DNA of 64,000 bases from Azospirillum humicireducens (GCF_001639105.2 NZ_CP015285.1:2534501-2598500); one strand, 5' to 3'. Shown: positions 1 through 9,694, counted from the first letter of the stretch. Notes: generated by a model not told the origin, from the letters alone. Numbers and translations are program-made.

Positions 1-2
1 TG

Positions 3-305
3 GGCCATGGGTTTGCCGAACAGGTCTATAAAAAGGCGCTGTTTCGTGAGTTATCCGACGCCGGTTTGACGGTTGCCACGGAAGTGCCTTTCAAGGTGCT
101 TTACAAAGGTGATCCCGTCGGCAGCTATTTTGCGGATCTCGTGGTCGAAAAGCGGCTGATCGTGGAATTGAAGGTTTGCGAGGCTTTGATCCAAGCCCAC
201 AGCCGCCAAGTCCTGAACTATCTGCGGGCAAGCGGATTGCCGGTTGGGCTTCTGTTCAACTTCGCCGGACCTAGCCTTACGGTCAAGCGAGTGCTGGCAC
301 ATTAG
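3..305 (+). CDS. GxxExxY family protein (5' end outside window)
   Basis: The frame is open from the first bases, so the start lies before the window. The visible 100 residues contain a GHGFAEQVY segment matching the G-x-x-E-x-x-Y signature, then FADLVVEKRLIVELKV, which fits the D...ExK core of PD-(D/E)XK-like folds, and a QVLNYLRASG stretch typical of the family. The biochemical role of the family is not established; a nuclease-like fold is an inference from the motif. It ends 105 bases before cobT. Its stop codon is followed at once by four copies of a nonamer repeat. The internal TTG at 66 is not a likely start because homology extends upstream of it. Confidence 0.75.
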   Translation, partial: GHGFAEQVYKKALFRELSDAGLTVATEVPFKVLYKGDPVGSYFADLVVEKRLIVELKVCEALIQAHSRQVLNYLRASGLPVGLLFNFAGPSLTVKRVLAH

Positions 306-306
306 A

Positions 307-345
307 AAATCCGTGAAATCCGTGCCCAAATCCGTGAAATCCGTG
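307..345. repeat. Four copies of the nonamer AAATCCGTG
   Basis: AAATCCGTG occurs at 307-315, 316-324, 328-336 and 337-345, as two tandem pairs separated by CCC. It begins two bases after the stop codon of the GxxExxY gene and ends about 65 bases before the cobT start. No function can be read from it. Confidence 0.8.
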
Positions 346-410
346 TCAATCTTGCCCGCAGTTCTCCGACCTTGTACGAAGCCGGTACCACAACCCAAAG
401 ACGCCCCGCG

Positions 411-2282
411 ATGACCACCCAGAACGACACCCCCGTCGAAGCCTTCAAGCGGTCCACCACCGCCACGGTGCGCGCCATGTCCCGGCGGGCGGAGGTGCAG
501 GTCGGCTTCTCGTCCGATCCGCCGGGGCTGTCGGGACAGCGTGTGCGGGTGCCGCTGCCGGCGCGCGACCTGAACCCGGTCGAGGTCGCCAAGCTGCGCG
601 GTGCGGCAGATGCCGTGGCGTTGCGGCTGCGCCATCACGACGCCGCGGTGCACGCCCACCGCATGCCGCTGGGCGATGCCGCGCGCCAGGCCTACGACGC
701 GCTGGAGCAGGCGCGCTGCGAAGCGCTGGGCAGCCGCGACATGGCCGGCGTCGCCCACAATCTCGAAGCGGCGCTGGACGACCGCTACACCCGCCAGGGT
801 CTCGACCGCGTCGAGGACCGCGGGCAGGTGCCGCTGTCGGAAGCGCTGCGGCTGATGGCGCGCGAGGCGATGACCGGTGCCGCGCCGCCGCCCGCCGCCG
901 CCCATGCCGTCGACCTCTGGCGCCCCTGGATCGAGGAGCGGCTGGGCCGGGACATGAAGGGGCTGGCGAATTATGCCGGCGACCAGGAAGCCTACGCCAA
1001 GGCCGTGCGGCGGCTCCTGGCGGATCTCGACATGGAGGTCGGTCAGGAAGCCGACCAGGAAGAGGAGGAGGACCAGCAGACCCAGTCCTCCGAGGATGAG
1101 AATTCGCCCGAGAGCGGCCAGACCCGCGGCCAGGACGAGGACCAGTCCGAGTCCGAATCCATGGCCTCTTCGGAAATGCAGGACTCGTCGGAGGCCGGCG
1201 ACAGCGCCGAGGAGGGTGCCGGCGAGGAAGGCGACATGGAGATGGGCGAGGGCGAGGGGGCGGAGGAGCCCGCCGGCCCCGGCCAGCCCTGGCGCAACGA
1301 CGCCAACCGCCGCAACGAACCCGATCCCAACGCCTACAAGGCCTTCACCACCCAGTATGACGAGGTGGTCGACGCCGCCGACCTCTGCGACCCGGCGGAG
1401 CTGGAACGGCTGCGCCACCTGCTGGACCAGCAACTGCTGCATCTGCAGGGCGTGATCTCCAAGCTGGCGAACCGGCTGCAGCGCCGCCTGATGGCCAAGC
1501 AGCAGCGCTCCTGGAACTTCGACCTGGAGGAGGGCATCCTGGACGCCGCCCGGCTGGCCCGCGTCGTCGCCAACCCGGTGCTGCCGCTCTCCTTCAAGGC
1601 GGAGAAGGAGATGGATTTCCGCGACACGGTGGTGTCGCTGCTGATCGACAATTCAGGCTCCATGCGCGGACGGCCGATCTCCATCGCCGCGATGAGCGCC
1701 GACATCCTCGCCCGCACGCTGGAGCGCTGCGCGGTGAAGGTGGAGGTGTTGGGCTTCACCACCCGCGCCTGGAAGGGCGGGCAGGCGCGCGAGGCCTGGG
1801 TCGCGGCCGGCAAGCCGCCGCATCCCGGCCGCCTGAACGACCTGCGCCACATCGTCTACAAGGCCGCCGACATGCCGTGGCGCCGCGCCCGCAAGAATTT
1901 GGGCCTGATGCTGCGCGAAGGCATCCTGAAGGAGAACATCGACGGCGAGGCGCTGCAGTGGGCGCACAACCGCCTGCTCGGCCGGCCGGAACAGCGCCGC
2001 ATCCTGATGGTGATCTCCGACGGCGCACCGGTGGACGACTCCACCCTGTCGGTGAATGCCGGCAACTATCTGGAACGCCACCTGCGCCAGACCATCGAGC
2101 AGATCGAAACCCGGTCGCCGGTCGAGCTGGTGGCGATCGGCATCGGCCATGACGTGACCCGCTACTATCGCCGCGCCGTGACCATCGTCGATGCCGAGCA
2201 GCTGGGCGGCACCATGATGAACAAGCTGGCCGAGCTGTTCGACGAGGATGACCGCCGCGGTGGCCGTCGCAGCTGGCGTTGA
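411..2282 (+). CDS. cobT: Cobaltochelatase subunit CobT
   Basis: CobT is the large subunit that works with CobS (AAA ATPase) to drive CobN-dependent cobalt insertion into hydrogenobyrinic acid a,c-diamide in aerobic cobalamin synthesis; it acts in the cytoplasm. The 623-residue product has the usual CobT layout: an N-terminal region, a long acidic stretch rich in E, D, S and Q at about residues 215-310, and a C-terminal von Willebrand A domain whose MIDAS motif reads DNSGSMRG near residue 420. ATG 411 is chosen because it gives the usual CobT N-terminus; TTG 372 is an in-frame alternative. No cobS is visible beside it; the preceding gene is unrelated, so cobS must lie upstream of the window or elsewhere. 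Confidence 0.93.
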   Translation: MTTQNDTPVEAFKRSTTATVRAMSRRAEVQVGFSSDPPGLSGQRVRVPLPARDLNPVEVAKLRGAADAVALRLRHHDAAVHAHRMPLGDAARQAYDALEQARCEALGSRDMAGVAHNLEAALDDRYTRQGLDRVEDRGQVPLSEALRLMAREAMTGAAPPPAAAHAVDLWRPWIEERLGRDMKGLANYAGDQEAYAKAVRRLLADLDMEVGQEADQEEEEDQQTQSSEDENSPESGQTRGQDEDQSESESMASSEMQDSSEAGDSAEEGAGEEGDMEMGEGEGAEEPAGPGQPWRNDANRRNEPDPNAYKAFTTQYDEVVDAADLCDPAELERLRHLLDQQLLHLQGVISKLANRLQRRLMAKQQRSWNFDLEEGILDAARLARVVANPVLPLSFKAEKEMDFRDTVVSLLIDNSGSMRGRPISIAAMSADILARTLERCAVKVEVLGFTTRAWKGGQAREAWVAAGKPPHPGRLNDLRHIVYKAADMPWRRARKNLGLMLREGILKENIDGEALQWAHNRLLGRPEQRRILMVISDGAPVDDSTLSVNAGNYLERHLRQTIEQIETRSPVELVAIGIGHDVTRYYRRAVTIVDAEQLGGTMMNKLAELFDEDDRRGGRRSWR

Positions 2283-2346
2283 CGTAAGGATAAAGGTGCG
2301 GTACTTTCAGCATTATCAATGGATTAGCTGGAAAAGCCAGCCCAAT

Positions 2347-4395
2347 TCAGGGCGTATCCTTACCTGCAAGCACCGGCTTGATGCCCTCTCCCCCTCCGGG
2401 AGAGGGAGCCGGAAATGGGGGCGCGGTTCCACCTGTCGGCGCCGCCGCCTTCGCAACGTCCTTCCTTTCATCCTCCGGCACCAGGCGCCAGAGCTCGGTC
2501 ATCCCGGTGCGGCCACGAAGCGACCTGCCGCCTTGGCGGACCAGCGGAACGGCGTCCTTGCCCTTGGCGGCGGTGACGCCGCTGGTCAGCACGATCACCT
2601 CGGCGTCGCCCTGGAGTCCGCCCGACAGCTCCTCGATCCTGGCGGCGACATTCACCGTATCGCCGACGATGGTGTAGTTGATCCGGCTGTCGGAGCCGAT
2701 GTTGCCCACCACCACCGGGCCGCTGTGCAGGCCGACGCGGACATGGATCGGCGCCCGGCCGGCGGCGACCCGGCGGCGGTTGTCGGCGCGGATAGCGTGG
2801 TGGATGGCCAGCGCGGCGCGCAGCGCACGGACGGCGTGGTCCTCCTGCGCTTCCGGCGCGCCCCAGAAGGCCATCAGGGAATCGCCGATGAACTTGTCCA
2901 CCGTGCCGCCTTCCGCCTCGATGCAGGCGGCGAGCAGGGTGAAATGCTCGTTCAGCAGGGCGGCGGTGTCGGCGGCGGCCATATGCTCGGCCATGCGTGA
3001 GAAGCCGCGGATGTCGGTGAACATCACCGTCACCTCGCGCTGGACGGAATCGAGCCCGCCCTCGGTCTCGCGCTGGCGCATCAGCCGCAGGACCAGCGCC
3101 TTCGGCACATAGGTCTCGAACCAGCGCAGGCCGGCGACCATCGCGTTGAAGGCGGTGGCGGCGCGCGCCATCTCGCGCAGCCGGGAATCCGGCAGGTCGG
3201 CGATGGTGCGGAACTCGAAGGCGCGGACGCGGTCGGCGGCCTCGGCCAGCCGGGCCACCTGCCGGCTGATCCGCCGCCCGACCAGCAGCGCCACCCCAAC
3301 CGACACCAGCAGGATGGCGAGCCCCACGGCGCCGGTGATGTAGAGTCGGCGGATCTCGACGCCCATCTCGCCATCGCGATAGCCGATGCCGATGATCCAG
3401 TCCTGCTGGCCGTATCCCGCCATGCTGCGGGTCAGGAACATGTAGTCGCTGCCCAGCACGCGCACGCCGCGCGCCTCCACCCGCTTCTTAAGCGACTGGA
3501 CCGGGACGCCGCTGGTCCACAACGCCGCCAGCGCCGGGTCGTCAACCTGATCGATCCGCGGCAGCGGCGGCCCGTCGAGCTTGCCGGAAAAATCAAAGCT
3601 GCGGCCGACCAGAGCCGGATGGGCCAGAACATGGGTCTGATCGTACAGCACGAAGGCGTTCAGCCCCTGCTCCACATACAGCACCGACAGGAAGCGCGAC
3701 AGGTCGCCCAGCGACACGCCGACCGCCACCTGTCCCAGATAGCGGCCGTCGCGCCGCACCGGCTGGTACAGCGTGAGGAAACTGTTCTGCGCCTCCTTCA
3801 GCCAGCGTGGATCGGCCCAGGTGGCGGCGCTGCGGTTGGGACCGTCCAGGACCTCCGGCGGAATGTCGCTCCCGCCCTGCATGTCGAAGGGCTCGGCGAT
3901 GAGGTCGCCATTCAGCCGGGCGACCCGGACGCCGGTCAGGTCCGGGCGGATGAAGGCCAGCCCGGTGACGTCCGGCGCACCGGCCAGCGCGCCGCGCAAT
4001 GTGTCGGTCATCGCCGTGCCGTCAATCGCGCGCAGGTCGCCGCGCTCGACCAGTCCGGCGACGAAGCGCGCCATCTCCCGCGCGGGATCGAGCTGGTGGC
4101 GCACCCGCACCTCCACCCCGGCGAGCGCGAGGTCGGCCTTATCATTCAGCAGGGCAAAAGTGTTGGTGCTGGCGCTGACCAGGCCCAGGATCAGGACGCT
4201 GGCGACCGCCGCCAGCATCAGCGACCCGAAACCGGCCACCAGCACCGCGGCGATCGGCAACCGCAGCCGTCGCCGTCTGGCCGGCTCAGGCGCCAGCGTC
4301 GCCCGCGTCTTGCTGCCCGCCTGCCCGGCCCGCTTGGCGGCCGGCGCCGGAGCGGGCAGAGGCAACTGTACGCGTGCTGAGGGACTGTCGGGCAT
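2347..4395 (-). CDS. Membrane class III adenylate/guanylate cyclase with periplasmic sensor and HAMP
   Basis: The predicted 682-residue protein makes a cyclic nucleotide from ATP or GTP in response to an external cue. Order of parts: a proline/alanine-rich cytoplasmic start, a transmembrane helix near residues 50-75, a periplasmic Cache/CHASE-like sensor of roughly 280 residues, a second helix (GAVGLAILLVSVGVALLVG), a HAMP linker, and a catalytic domain with FTDIRGFSRM and KFIGDSLMAFWGAP supplying the two metal-binding aspartates, followed by INYTIVGDTVNVAARIE. ATP as substrate is likely but not proven. ATG 4395 is preferred; 4431 is an upstream option. The last residues (APSPGGGEG) are encoded by a GC-rich palindrome at 2384-2406. 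Confidence 0.88.
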   Translation of the reverse strand: MPDSPSARVQLPLPAPAPAAKRAGQAGSKTRATLAPEPARRRRLRLPIAAVLVAGFGSLMLAAVASVLILGLVSASTNTFALLNDKADLALAGVEVRVRHQLDPAREMARFVAGLVERGDLRAIDGTAMTDTLRGALAGAPDVTGLAFIRPDLTGVRVARLNGDLIAEPFDMQGGSDIPPEVLDGPNRSAATWADPRWLKEAQNSFLTLYQPVRRDGRYLGQVAVGVSLGDLSRFLSVLYVEQGLNAFVLYDQTHVLAHPALVGRSFDFSGKLDGPPLPRIDQVDDPALAALWTSGVPVQSLKKRVEARGVRVLGSDYMFLTRSMAGYGQQDWIIGIGYRDGEMGVEIRRLYITGAVGLAILLVSVGVALLVGRRISRQVARLAEAADRVRAFEFRTIADLPDSRLREMARAATAFNAMVAGLRWFETYVPKALVLRLMRQRETEGGLDSVQREVTVMFTDIRGFSRMAEHMAAADTAALLNEHFTLLAACIEAEGGTVDKFIGDSLMAFWGAPEAQEDHAVRALRAALAIHHAIRADNRRRVAAGRAPIHVRVGLHSGPVVVGNIGSDSRINYTIVGDTVNVAARIEELSGGLQGDAEVIVLTSGVTAAKGKDAVPLVRQGGRSLRGRTGMTELWRLVPEDERKDVAKAAAPTGGTAPPFPAPSPGGGEGIKPVLAGKDTP
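2384..2406. repeat. REP-like palindrome inside the cyclase 3' end
   Basis: CCCTCTC and GAGAGGG form the arms around a C-rich centre. The same type of sequence occurs between genes at 51315-51441 and 54349-54385. Here it lies in the last codons of the cyclase gene. Confidence 0.55.
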
Positions 4396-4501
4396 GCGGC
4401 GCAGCCTACCTGCCCGTACGTTCCGGAGCAACCCGCCGGACCGTATCCTTACGCGGATTTCATGCGGTCACGCTGATGTCTGCGGGCATCCTCCTCCGCC
4501 C

Positions 4502-5974
4502 CTATTCGCCGACGATCACCTTCACCCGCTGCCCCGGCTCCAACGGCGTGCCGGGCGGGAGGTCGTTGATGATCCGGAACAATTCCTCGGCATAGGGCTC
4601 CTGCGGCATGCGGCGGACGAAGCCGTCGACGCTGTCGCCGGGCTGCACCGTCGCCACCTGGACGCGGCGGGGGCGGTAACGGGCCGCCTCCTGCGCGGTC
4701 AACCGATGGAAGCTGTTGGCCGTCGCCTGGAAATCCGTATCGAAACGAGCCAGAGATCCCGCGGGCGCCAGGAAGGTGAAGCGGTACATCCGGCCGTCCG
4801 GCATGCGGATCGCCACCAGCCTTATGTCGGCACTCTCGCCCTCCGCCTCGCCATGGGTGGTGGCTGTGGCGGCGGGCATGCCGCCGATGGTGATGCGCTG
4901 GAGGTTGGACAGGGTGGCGCCTTTTCCCCACACTCCGGTCAGGAAGGATGCCGGGTCGGAGACGCCGGCCGCCGATCCGCCATCGAAAGCCATGGCGGCA
5001 CCGTTCTGCCCCTTGGCGACCACCTGATCCGCCCCGTTCAGCAGGGAGTAGCCCTTCGGCACGGTGAAGGCGATGCCAAGCTGCGGGTGGGCGAAGCCCC
5101 GGCCGCGGACATAGCCGTTCTCCGGGCTGTCGCCATAGATCATGCCGTCGACCGCCGCCAGGTAAGGATCGCGCGGGCGGGCGCCGCCCTGCGGGATGGC
5201 ACGGGCAAGATCGGCGGCGCGGCGTATGCGATCCTCGGTCGCCGGGTGGCTGGCGAAGAAGTCGAAGCCGCCCGCTCCCTTGTTGCCGGAGCGCAGGCCG
5301 TCATACTGGCTGTCGCGGCGCAGGGTCTCCAGGAAGGTGGCCATGGCGAAGGGATCGTACCCGGCACGCCGCAGCGTTTCCACGCCGAGCTGGTCGGCCT
5401 CCAACTCCTGCTCGCGCGAATAGCTGGCGACCACCGCGGTGCCGCCCAGCCCTGCCAACTGCGCCAGCGTGTCGTCGCCGAAGACCAGCCCGACCCCGGC
5501 AGCCAGGATGCCGGCGATGGTCTGCCGGGTCTGGCGCTGCGCCGAATGGCGGGCGGTGACGTGGCCGATCTCGTGCGCCAGCACGCCGGCCACCTCCGCC
5601 TCGTCCTTCGCCAGGGCCAGCAGGCCGCGGGTGACGTAGACATAGCCGCCGGGCACGGCGAAGGCGTTGACCACGTCGCTGTCCAGCACGGTGAAGGTCC
5701 AGGGTTCGCGCGCCCGTGCCGTGGTGGAGGCGAGCTTGCGGCCCAGCTGATCGACATAGCCCTGCAGCCGGGCATCCTTCACCGCTCCGCCGAACCGGGC
5801 CAGAATCTTCGGATGCTCCTGCGCGCCCAGCGCGGCTTCGTCGCCGGACAGGACATTGTCAAGCAGCCCGGCCCGTGCGGGGGCGGGAGCGGTCAGGGCG
5901 GGCGCCGTGACGGCCAGACAGAGGGCTGCCAGCGCGGCACGGAACGGCTTGCGGAAGGGGGCGTGGATCGGCAT
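4502..5974 (-). CDS. M48 family metallopeptidase with C-terminal LysM-like domain
   Basis: A secreted zinc protease, probably involved in envelope protein quality control like BepA/LoiP relatives. The 490-residue product begins with a signal peptide ending near ALTAPAPARA, then the peptidase domain with the zinc motif HEIGHVTARH and the downstream glutamate region ELEADQLGVE. A middle domain of unknown role follows, and the last 50 residues (VQPGDSVDGF to GQRVKVIVGE) resemble a LysM-type peptidoglycan-binding unit. ATG 5974 is chosen because it places the signal peptide at the start; the open frame continues upstream to 6415 over the neighbouring gene. It is divergent from the nuclease-like gene, 52 bases apart. 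Confidence 0.88.
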   Translation of the reverse strand: MPIHAPFRKPFRAALAALCLAVTAPALTAPAPARAGLLDNVLSGDEAALGAQEHPKILARFGGAVKDARLQGYVDQLGRKLASTTARAREPWTFTVLDSDVVNAFAVPGGYVYVTRGLLALAKDEAEVAGVLAHEIGHVTARHSAQRQTRQTIAGILAAGVGLVFGDDTLAQLAGLGGTAVVASYSREQELEADQLGVETLRRAGYDPFAMATFLETLRRDSQYDGLRSGNKGAGGFDFFASHPATEDRIRRAADLARAIPQGGARPRDPYLAAVDGMIYGDSPENGYVRGRGFAHPQLGIAFTVPKGYSLLNGADQVVAKGQNGAAMAFDGGSAAGVSDPASFLTGVWGKGATLSNLQRITIGGMPAATATTHGEAEGESADIRLVAIRMPDGRMYRFTFLAPAGSLARFDTDFQATANSFHRLTAQEAARYRPRRVQVATVQPGDSVDGFVRRMPQEPYAEELFRIINDLPPGTPLEPGQRVKVIVGE

Positions 5975-6026
5975 ACCGGTCAAAACCCCGCCCGGCGGCG
6001 GTTGTTCCGCAAAGACGGCGATCTCC

Positions 6027-6899
6027 ATGCGACCTGTCCCGCTCCCGCTCGTGAGCCTGCCGGTCCTGCTGCTGGGCTGGATGCTGCTGGCCGGCGCCGC
6101 GTCGGCGGAGCCGTTGCGCGTCACCGCCGTGCTGGACGGCGACACGCTGGAGCTGGAGGACGGCCGCCGCGTCCGGCTGGCGGGGATCGAAGCCGCCAAG
6201 CCGCCGCGCACCGCCGACCCGGCCGACGGCCGCGTCTGGCCGCTGGCGGAAGCGGCGACCAGGGCGCTGTCCGAACTGGCGCTCGGCCGCCGCGTCGTCC
6301 TGCACGGCCCGGCTCCGGTCGACCGCCATGGCCGGCTGCTCGCCCATCTGGTGCGGGAAGACGGGCTGTGGCTGCAATCGGCCCTGCTCGTCCGCGGGCT
6401 GGCCCGCGTCCACACCCGTCCCGACGCCCGCGCCTATGCCGCCGAACTGCTGGCCGGCGAGGATGAGGCGCGCACCGCCGGCCGCGGGCTCTGGCGCAGC
6501 CGGGTCTATGCGGTGCGGGACGCCGGCGATCCCGACGATCTCGCCCGCGACCGCGACAGCTTCCAACTGGTGGAAGGGGTGGTGCTGGCCATCTCCAAGA
6601 GCGGCGGCGAGGCCTGGCTCGATTTCGGCGCCGACTGGCACAGCGACGTCACCGTCCATATCGGCCGCGCCGCGATGCGCGAGGTCACCCGCGCCGGCAT
6701 CGACCCGCTGTCCTTGGAAGGACGGCGTGTGCGCGTGCGGGGCTGGATCACCCTGCGCAATGGCCCCATGATCGAGATCACCCACCCCGAACAGATCGAG
6801 CGGCTGGAACGGGAGGCAACCGCCTCCACCCGGCATGGTCCCGGACCGGGCGATGAGGATCTGTGGGACGGGAACGACGCGGAGGACGAACCGGAATGA
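6027..6899 (+). CDS. Staphylococcal-nuclease-like (SNase) secreted protein with altered active site
   Basis: The 290-residue product has a signal peptide (residues 1-27, ending GAASA), then an SNase OB-fold domain containing DGDTLEL and RVRLAGIE, and a second segment (about residues 185-270) that may be another OB-type fold. By alignment with Staphylococcus nuclease, Asp21 matches D39 and Arg35 matches R50, but the Asp40-Thr-Pro-Glu43 stretch reads E55-A-A-K58, so the general-base glutamate is absent. It may bind nucleic acid without cutting it, or use other residues. It overlaps the next gene by 4 bases (ATGA), so the two are probably co-translated. Confidence 0.8.
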   Translation: MRPVPLPLVSLPVLLLGWMLLAGAASAEPLRVTAVLDGDTLELEDGRRVRLAGIEAAKPPRTADPADGRVWPLAEAATRALSELALGRRVVLHGPAPVDRHGRLLAHLVREDGLWLQSALLVRGLARVHTRPDARAYAAELLAGEDEARTAGRGLWRSRVYAVRDAGDPDDLARDRDSFQLVEGVVLAISKSGGEAWLDFGADWHSDVTVHIGRAAMREVTRAGIDPLSLEGRRVRVRGWITLRNGPMIEITHPEQIERLEREATASTRHGPGPGDEDLWDGNDAEDEPE

Positions 6900-7780
6900 T
6901 GAAGCCGTCGATTGCGCGCATGCTCGGCTCCATGGTCGGAGGCCGGGCCGGACGCCTGCTGGTCCCCCTGTTTCTTATGCTCGCCGCCTTGCCGTTTCAT
7001 CCGGCACTGGCCACCGGGCCGGCGCTGACGATCGCCGTCGCCGGATCCGAACGGGTGTTCGACCGCGACGCCCTGCTGGCCCGCCCCGACATGGTGACCG
7101 TCGACATTCCCGCAGACATCTCCTATGGCCGCCCGATGAGCTACCGCGCCGTGCCGCTCGCCAGCCTGCTCGGCACCGGAGAGTTTCCGCCCGGCACCGT
7201 GCTGGAAGGAGTGGCTTCGGACGGATTCACCGCGCAACTGCCGCCGGAGCTGTGCCTGCGCACCGGTCCCGACGGTGCCGTCGCCTTCCTCGCGGTGGAG
7301 CCGGCCGACCGGCCGTGGCCCAACCTTCCGGGCAAGGAGGTGTCGGCCGGTCCCTTCTATCTGGTGTGGGTACGGCCGGAAGCCTCGGGAGTGCGCAGCG
7401 AGCAATGGCCCTATCAGTTGGCCCGCATCGTCGCTTCGGACGATCCGCTGAAGCGCTGGCCGCAGCTGGCGGTCGAACCGGCGCTGGCCGCCGACTCGCC
7501 GATCCGGGCCGGACAGACGGTGTTCATCACCCAATGCATGGCCTGCCACACCCTGAACGGCGCCGGCAGCGCCGCGATGGGGCCGGACCTGAACCGGCCG
7601 ATGAACCCGACCGAGTATCTCACGCCGGCCGGGTTGAAGAGGCTGATCCGCGACCCCCGATCCGTCCGGACATGGCCGGGCCAGCAGATGCCGGGCTTCG
7701 ATCCGGCGATGCTGAGCGATGCCGATCTCGACCGCGTCATCGCCTATCTCGGGCATATGGCGGGGCGGAAGGCGCCGTGA
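6896..7780 (+). CDS. Exported c-type cytochrome with N-terminal molybdopterin-oxidoreductase-like region
   Basis: The 294-residue product starts with a signal peptide (ending near HPALA). Residues 40-185 resemble the small fold of molybdopterin-dependent oxidoreductases, without visible cofactor residues, so that match is tentative. The C-terminal 95 residues form a class I cytochrome c: CMACH binds haem and the methionine in GQQMPGF is a likely sixth ligand. It should act in periplasmic electron transfer; its partner is unknown. The start overlaps the stop of the preceding SNase-like gene as ATGA. Confidence 0.78.
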   Translation: MMKPSIARMLGSMVGGRAGRLLVPLFLMLAALPFHPALATGPALTIAVAGSERVFDRDALLARPDMVTVDIPADISYGRPMSYRAVPLASLLGTGEFPPGTVLEGVASDGFTAQLPPELCLRTGPDGAVAFLAVEPADRPWPNLPGKEVSAGPFYLVWVRPEASGVRSEQWPYQLARIVASDDPLKRWPQLAVEPALAADSPIRAGQTVFITQCMACHTLNGAGSAAMGPDLNRPMNPTEYLTPAGLKRLIRDPRSVRTWPGQQMPGFDPAMLSDADLDRVIAYLGHMAGRKAP

Positions 7781-7788
7781 CGAAGGAA

Positions 7789-7820
7789 CCATGGGAGGGG
7801 ACTTCCGCCCCATCCCATGG
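7789..7820. terminator. Palindrome between convergent cytochrome and ptsP genes
   Basis: CCATGGGA and TCCCATGG form perfect 8-bp outer arms; GGGG and CCCC extend the stem with one bulged A. It lies between two convergent gene ends and could end transcription in both directions, but there is no strong T run. Confidence 0.45.
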
Positions 7821-7834
7821 CCGCGACCGGAACA

Positions 7835-9694
7835 TCACAGGATGGCGTTGAAGTCGTCCAGCAGCGTGGCGATCCGCCCGCTGTCGCTCTGGTCCATGAT
7901 GACGCGGGCGCGCCGGCTCGCCTCCATCAGGTCGAGCGAACGGATCCGCTTCTTCACCGCCGGAACCGACAGCGGCGCCATCGACAGCTCGCGCACGCCC
8001 AGCCCCAGCAGCAGGGCGGAATAGCGTGGGTCGCCGGCGATCTCGCCGCAGACGGACACCGTGATGCGCGCGCGCAAGGCCGCCTCGATGGTGAACTGGA
8101 TCAGCCGCAGCACCGCCGGATGCAGCGGGTCGTAGAGGGTGGCGACCTGTTCGTCGGCGCGGTCGATGGCCAGCGTGTACTGGGTCAGGTCGTTGGTGCC
8201 GATGGCGAAGAAGTCGGCGGCATAGGCCAGCGCGTCGGCCGACAGGGCCGCCCCCGGCACCTCCACCATCACGCCCACCGGCGGCAGCGGGTCGGCGATG
8301 GCGACACCGCGGCGGCGCAGGCGGCGGGCGACCTGGCCCATCATCTCCCGCACCTTCTGAACTTCGGAGACCGACCCGATCATCGGCAACAGGATGCGCA
8401 GCGGCCCGTGCGCACCGGCGCGCAGCATGGCGGCCAGCTGGGTTTCCAGCAGCTTCGGTTCGCGCAGGCCCAGCCGGATGGCGCGCAGGCCGAGCGCCGG
8501 GTTGGCCGGCTCGCCATAGCGCCCGGCCATCCAGCCGGCCAGCTTCTCGCCGCCCAGATCCATGGTGCGGGCGGTGACGGTGCGGCCGCCCATCCCCTCG
8601 ATCATGGTGCGCAGCACGGCGTACTGCTCATCCTCGTCGGGCAGATGGTCGCGGTTCATGAACATGAACTCGGTCCGCAGCAGGCCGATGCCCTGGGCGC
8701 CATGCTCCAGCGCGTGATCCAGGTCGCGGGGCAGCTCCAGGTTCGCCATCAGCGTGATGGAGGTACCGTCGCGGGTGACGGCGGGCAGCTTGCGCAGGCT
8801 CTTCAGGCCCTGGCGCTCGCGTTCGCGCGCGGCCCGGCGCTCGCCATACTCCGACAGCACCTCGGTCGAGGGATCGATCAGGACGCGGCCCTGCAGACCG
8901 TCGACGATCACCGTCACGCCGTTGCGCACCCCGGCCAGCAGGCCGGGCGCGCCCAGCACCGCCGGCAGGCCGAGCGACCGGGCGAGGATCGCCGTGTGGC
9001 CTTCCGCGCCGCCCAGCACGGTGGCGAAACCGCCGACGACGGCGGGGTCGAGCAGGGCGGTGTCGGCGGGGGTCAGTTCCTCCGCCAGGATGATGCTGCC
9101 GGGGGGCAGGTTGCTGAAGGCCCGGAATTCCTGCTTCATCAGGTTGCGGGTCAGCCGCCGTCCGACCTCGCGGATATCGTCGATGCGGCCGGCCAGATAG
9201 GCGTCGTCCATGCCGGCGAAGGTGGCGGCGATGGCGGTGATCTCCGCCTGGATGGCGGCCTCGGCGTTGACGCGGTCCTGCTTGATGCGATGCTCCACCC
9301 CGCGGGTCAGGCGCGAGTTGGTGACCATCGACAGGTGGGCGTCCAGCAGGAAGCCGATCTCTTCCGACGCCGAATCGGGCAGCACCAGCGCCTTGCTCTT
9401 CAGCTTCTTGATCTGGCGCCGCGCCTTGGCCGCCGCCTCGTTGAAGCGGGCGACCTCCGCCTCGACGGCATCGGGGGCGACGGTGTATTCGGGGATGGAG
9501 ACGGCACCGCTTTCGACCACATGGGCCGGGCCGATGGCGATGCCGGGCGACACGCCAAGGCCGCGCAGGGCACGCGCCGAACCGCTCCCCGAACCGCTCA
9601 ACGATTCGGGCGTGGGGACGCCGCCGGAGCCGCCGCGATCGGGACCGGCCACGGGGCCGTTGGCCGCGCCGGTGGAGGACAGGTCACTCTTCAT
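7835..9694 (-). CDS. ptsP: PEP-protein phosphotransferase (PTS Enzyme I)
   Basis: EI takes phosphate from PEP and passes it to HPr. The 619-residue product has a short Gly/Ser/Pro-rich N-terminus, the HPr-binding and phosphohistidine domain with GGAEGHTAILARS (active His near residue 230), and the PEP-binding barrel with the conserved cysteine in VSVCGEIAGDP. There is no N-terminal GAF domain, so it is not a classical EI-Ntr although the family name ptsP is used. The gene overlaps ptsH by 11 bases. No EIIB or EIIC gene is nearby, so the system is probably regulatory rather than a sugar transporter. Confidence 0.93.
   Translation of the reverse strand: MKSDLSSTGAANGPVAGPDRGGSGGVPTPESLSGSGSGSARALRGLGVSPGIAIGPAHVVESGAVSIPEYTVAPDAVEAEVARFNEAAAKARRQIKKLKSKALVLPDSASEEIGFLLDAHLSMVTNSRLTRGVEHRIKQDRVNAEAAIQAEITAIAATFAGMDDAYLAGRIDDIREVGRRLTRNLMKQEFRAFSNLPPGSIILAEELTPADTALLDPAVVGGFATVLGGAEGHTAILARSLGLPAVLGAPGLLAGVRNGVTVIVDGLQGRVLIDPSTEVLSEYGERRAARERERQGLKSLRKLPAVTRDGTSITLMANLELPRDLDHALEHGAQGIGLLRTEFMFMNRDHLPDEDEQYAVLRTMIEGMGGRTVTARTMDLGGEKLAGWMAGRYGEPANPALGLRAIRLGLREPKLLETQLAAMLRAGAHGPLRILLPMIGSVSEVQKVREMMGQVARRLRRRGVAIADPLPPVGVMVEVPGAALSADALAYAADFFAIGTNDLTQYTLAIDRADEQVATLYDPLHPAVLRLIQFTIEAALRARITVSVCGEIAGDPRYSALLLGLGVRELSMAPLSVPAVKKRIRSLDLMEASRRARVIMDQSDSGRIATLLDDFNAIL

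Noticed and set aside
51..1442. Long open frame on the minus strand across cobT
   Set aside because: Low-complexity product without family features, opposite to an unmistakable CobT; typical antisense frame in high-GC DNA.
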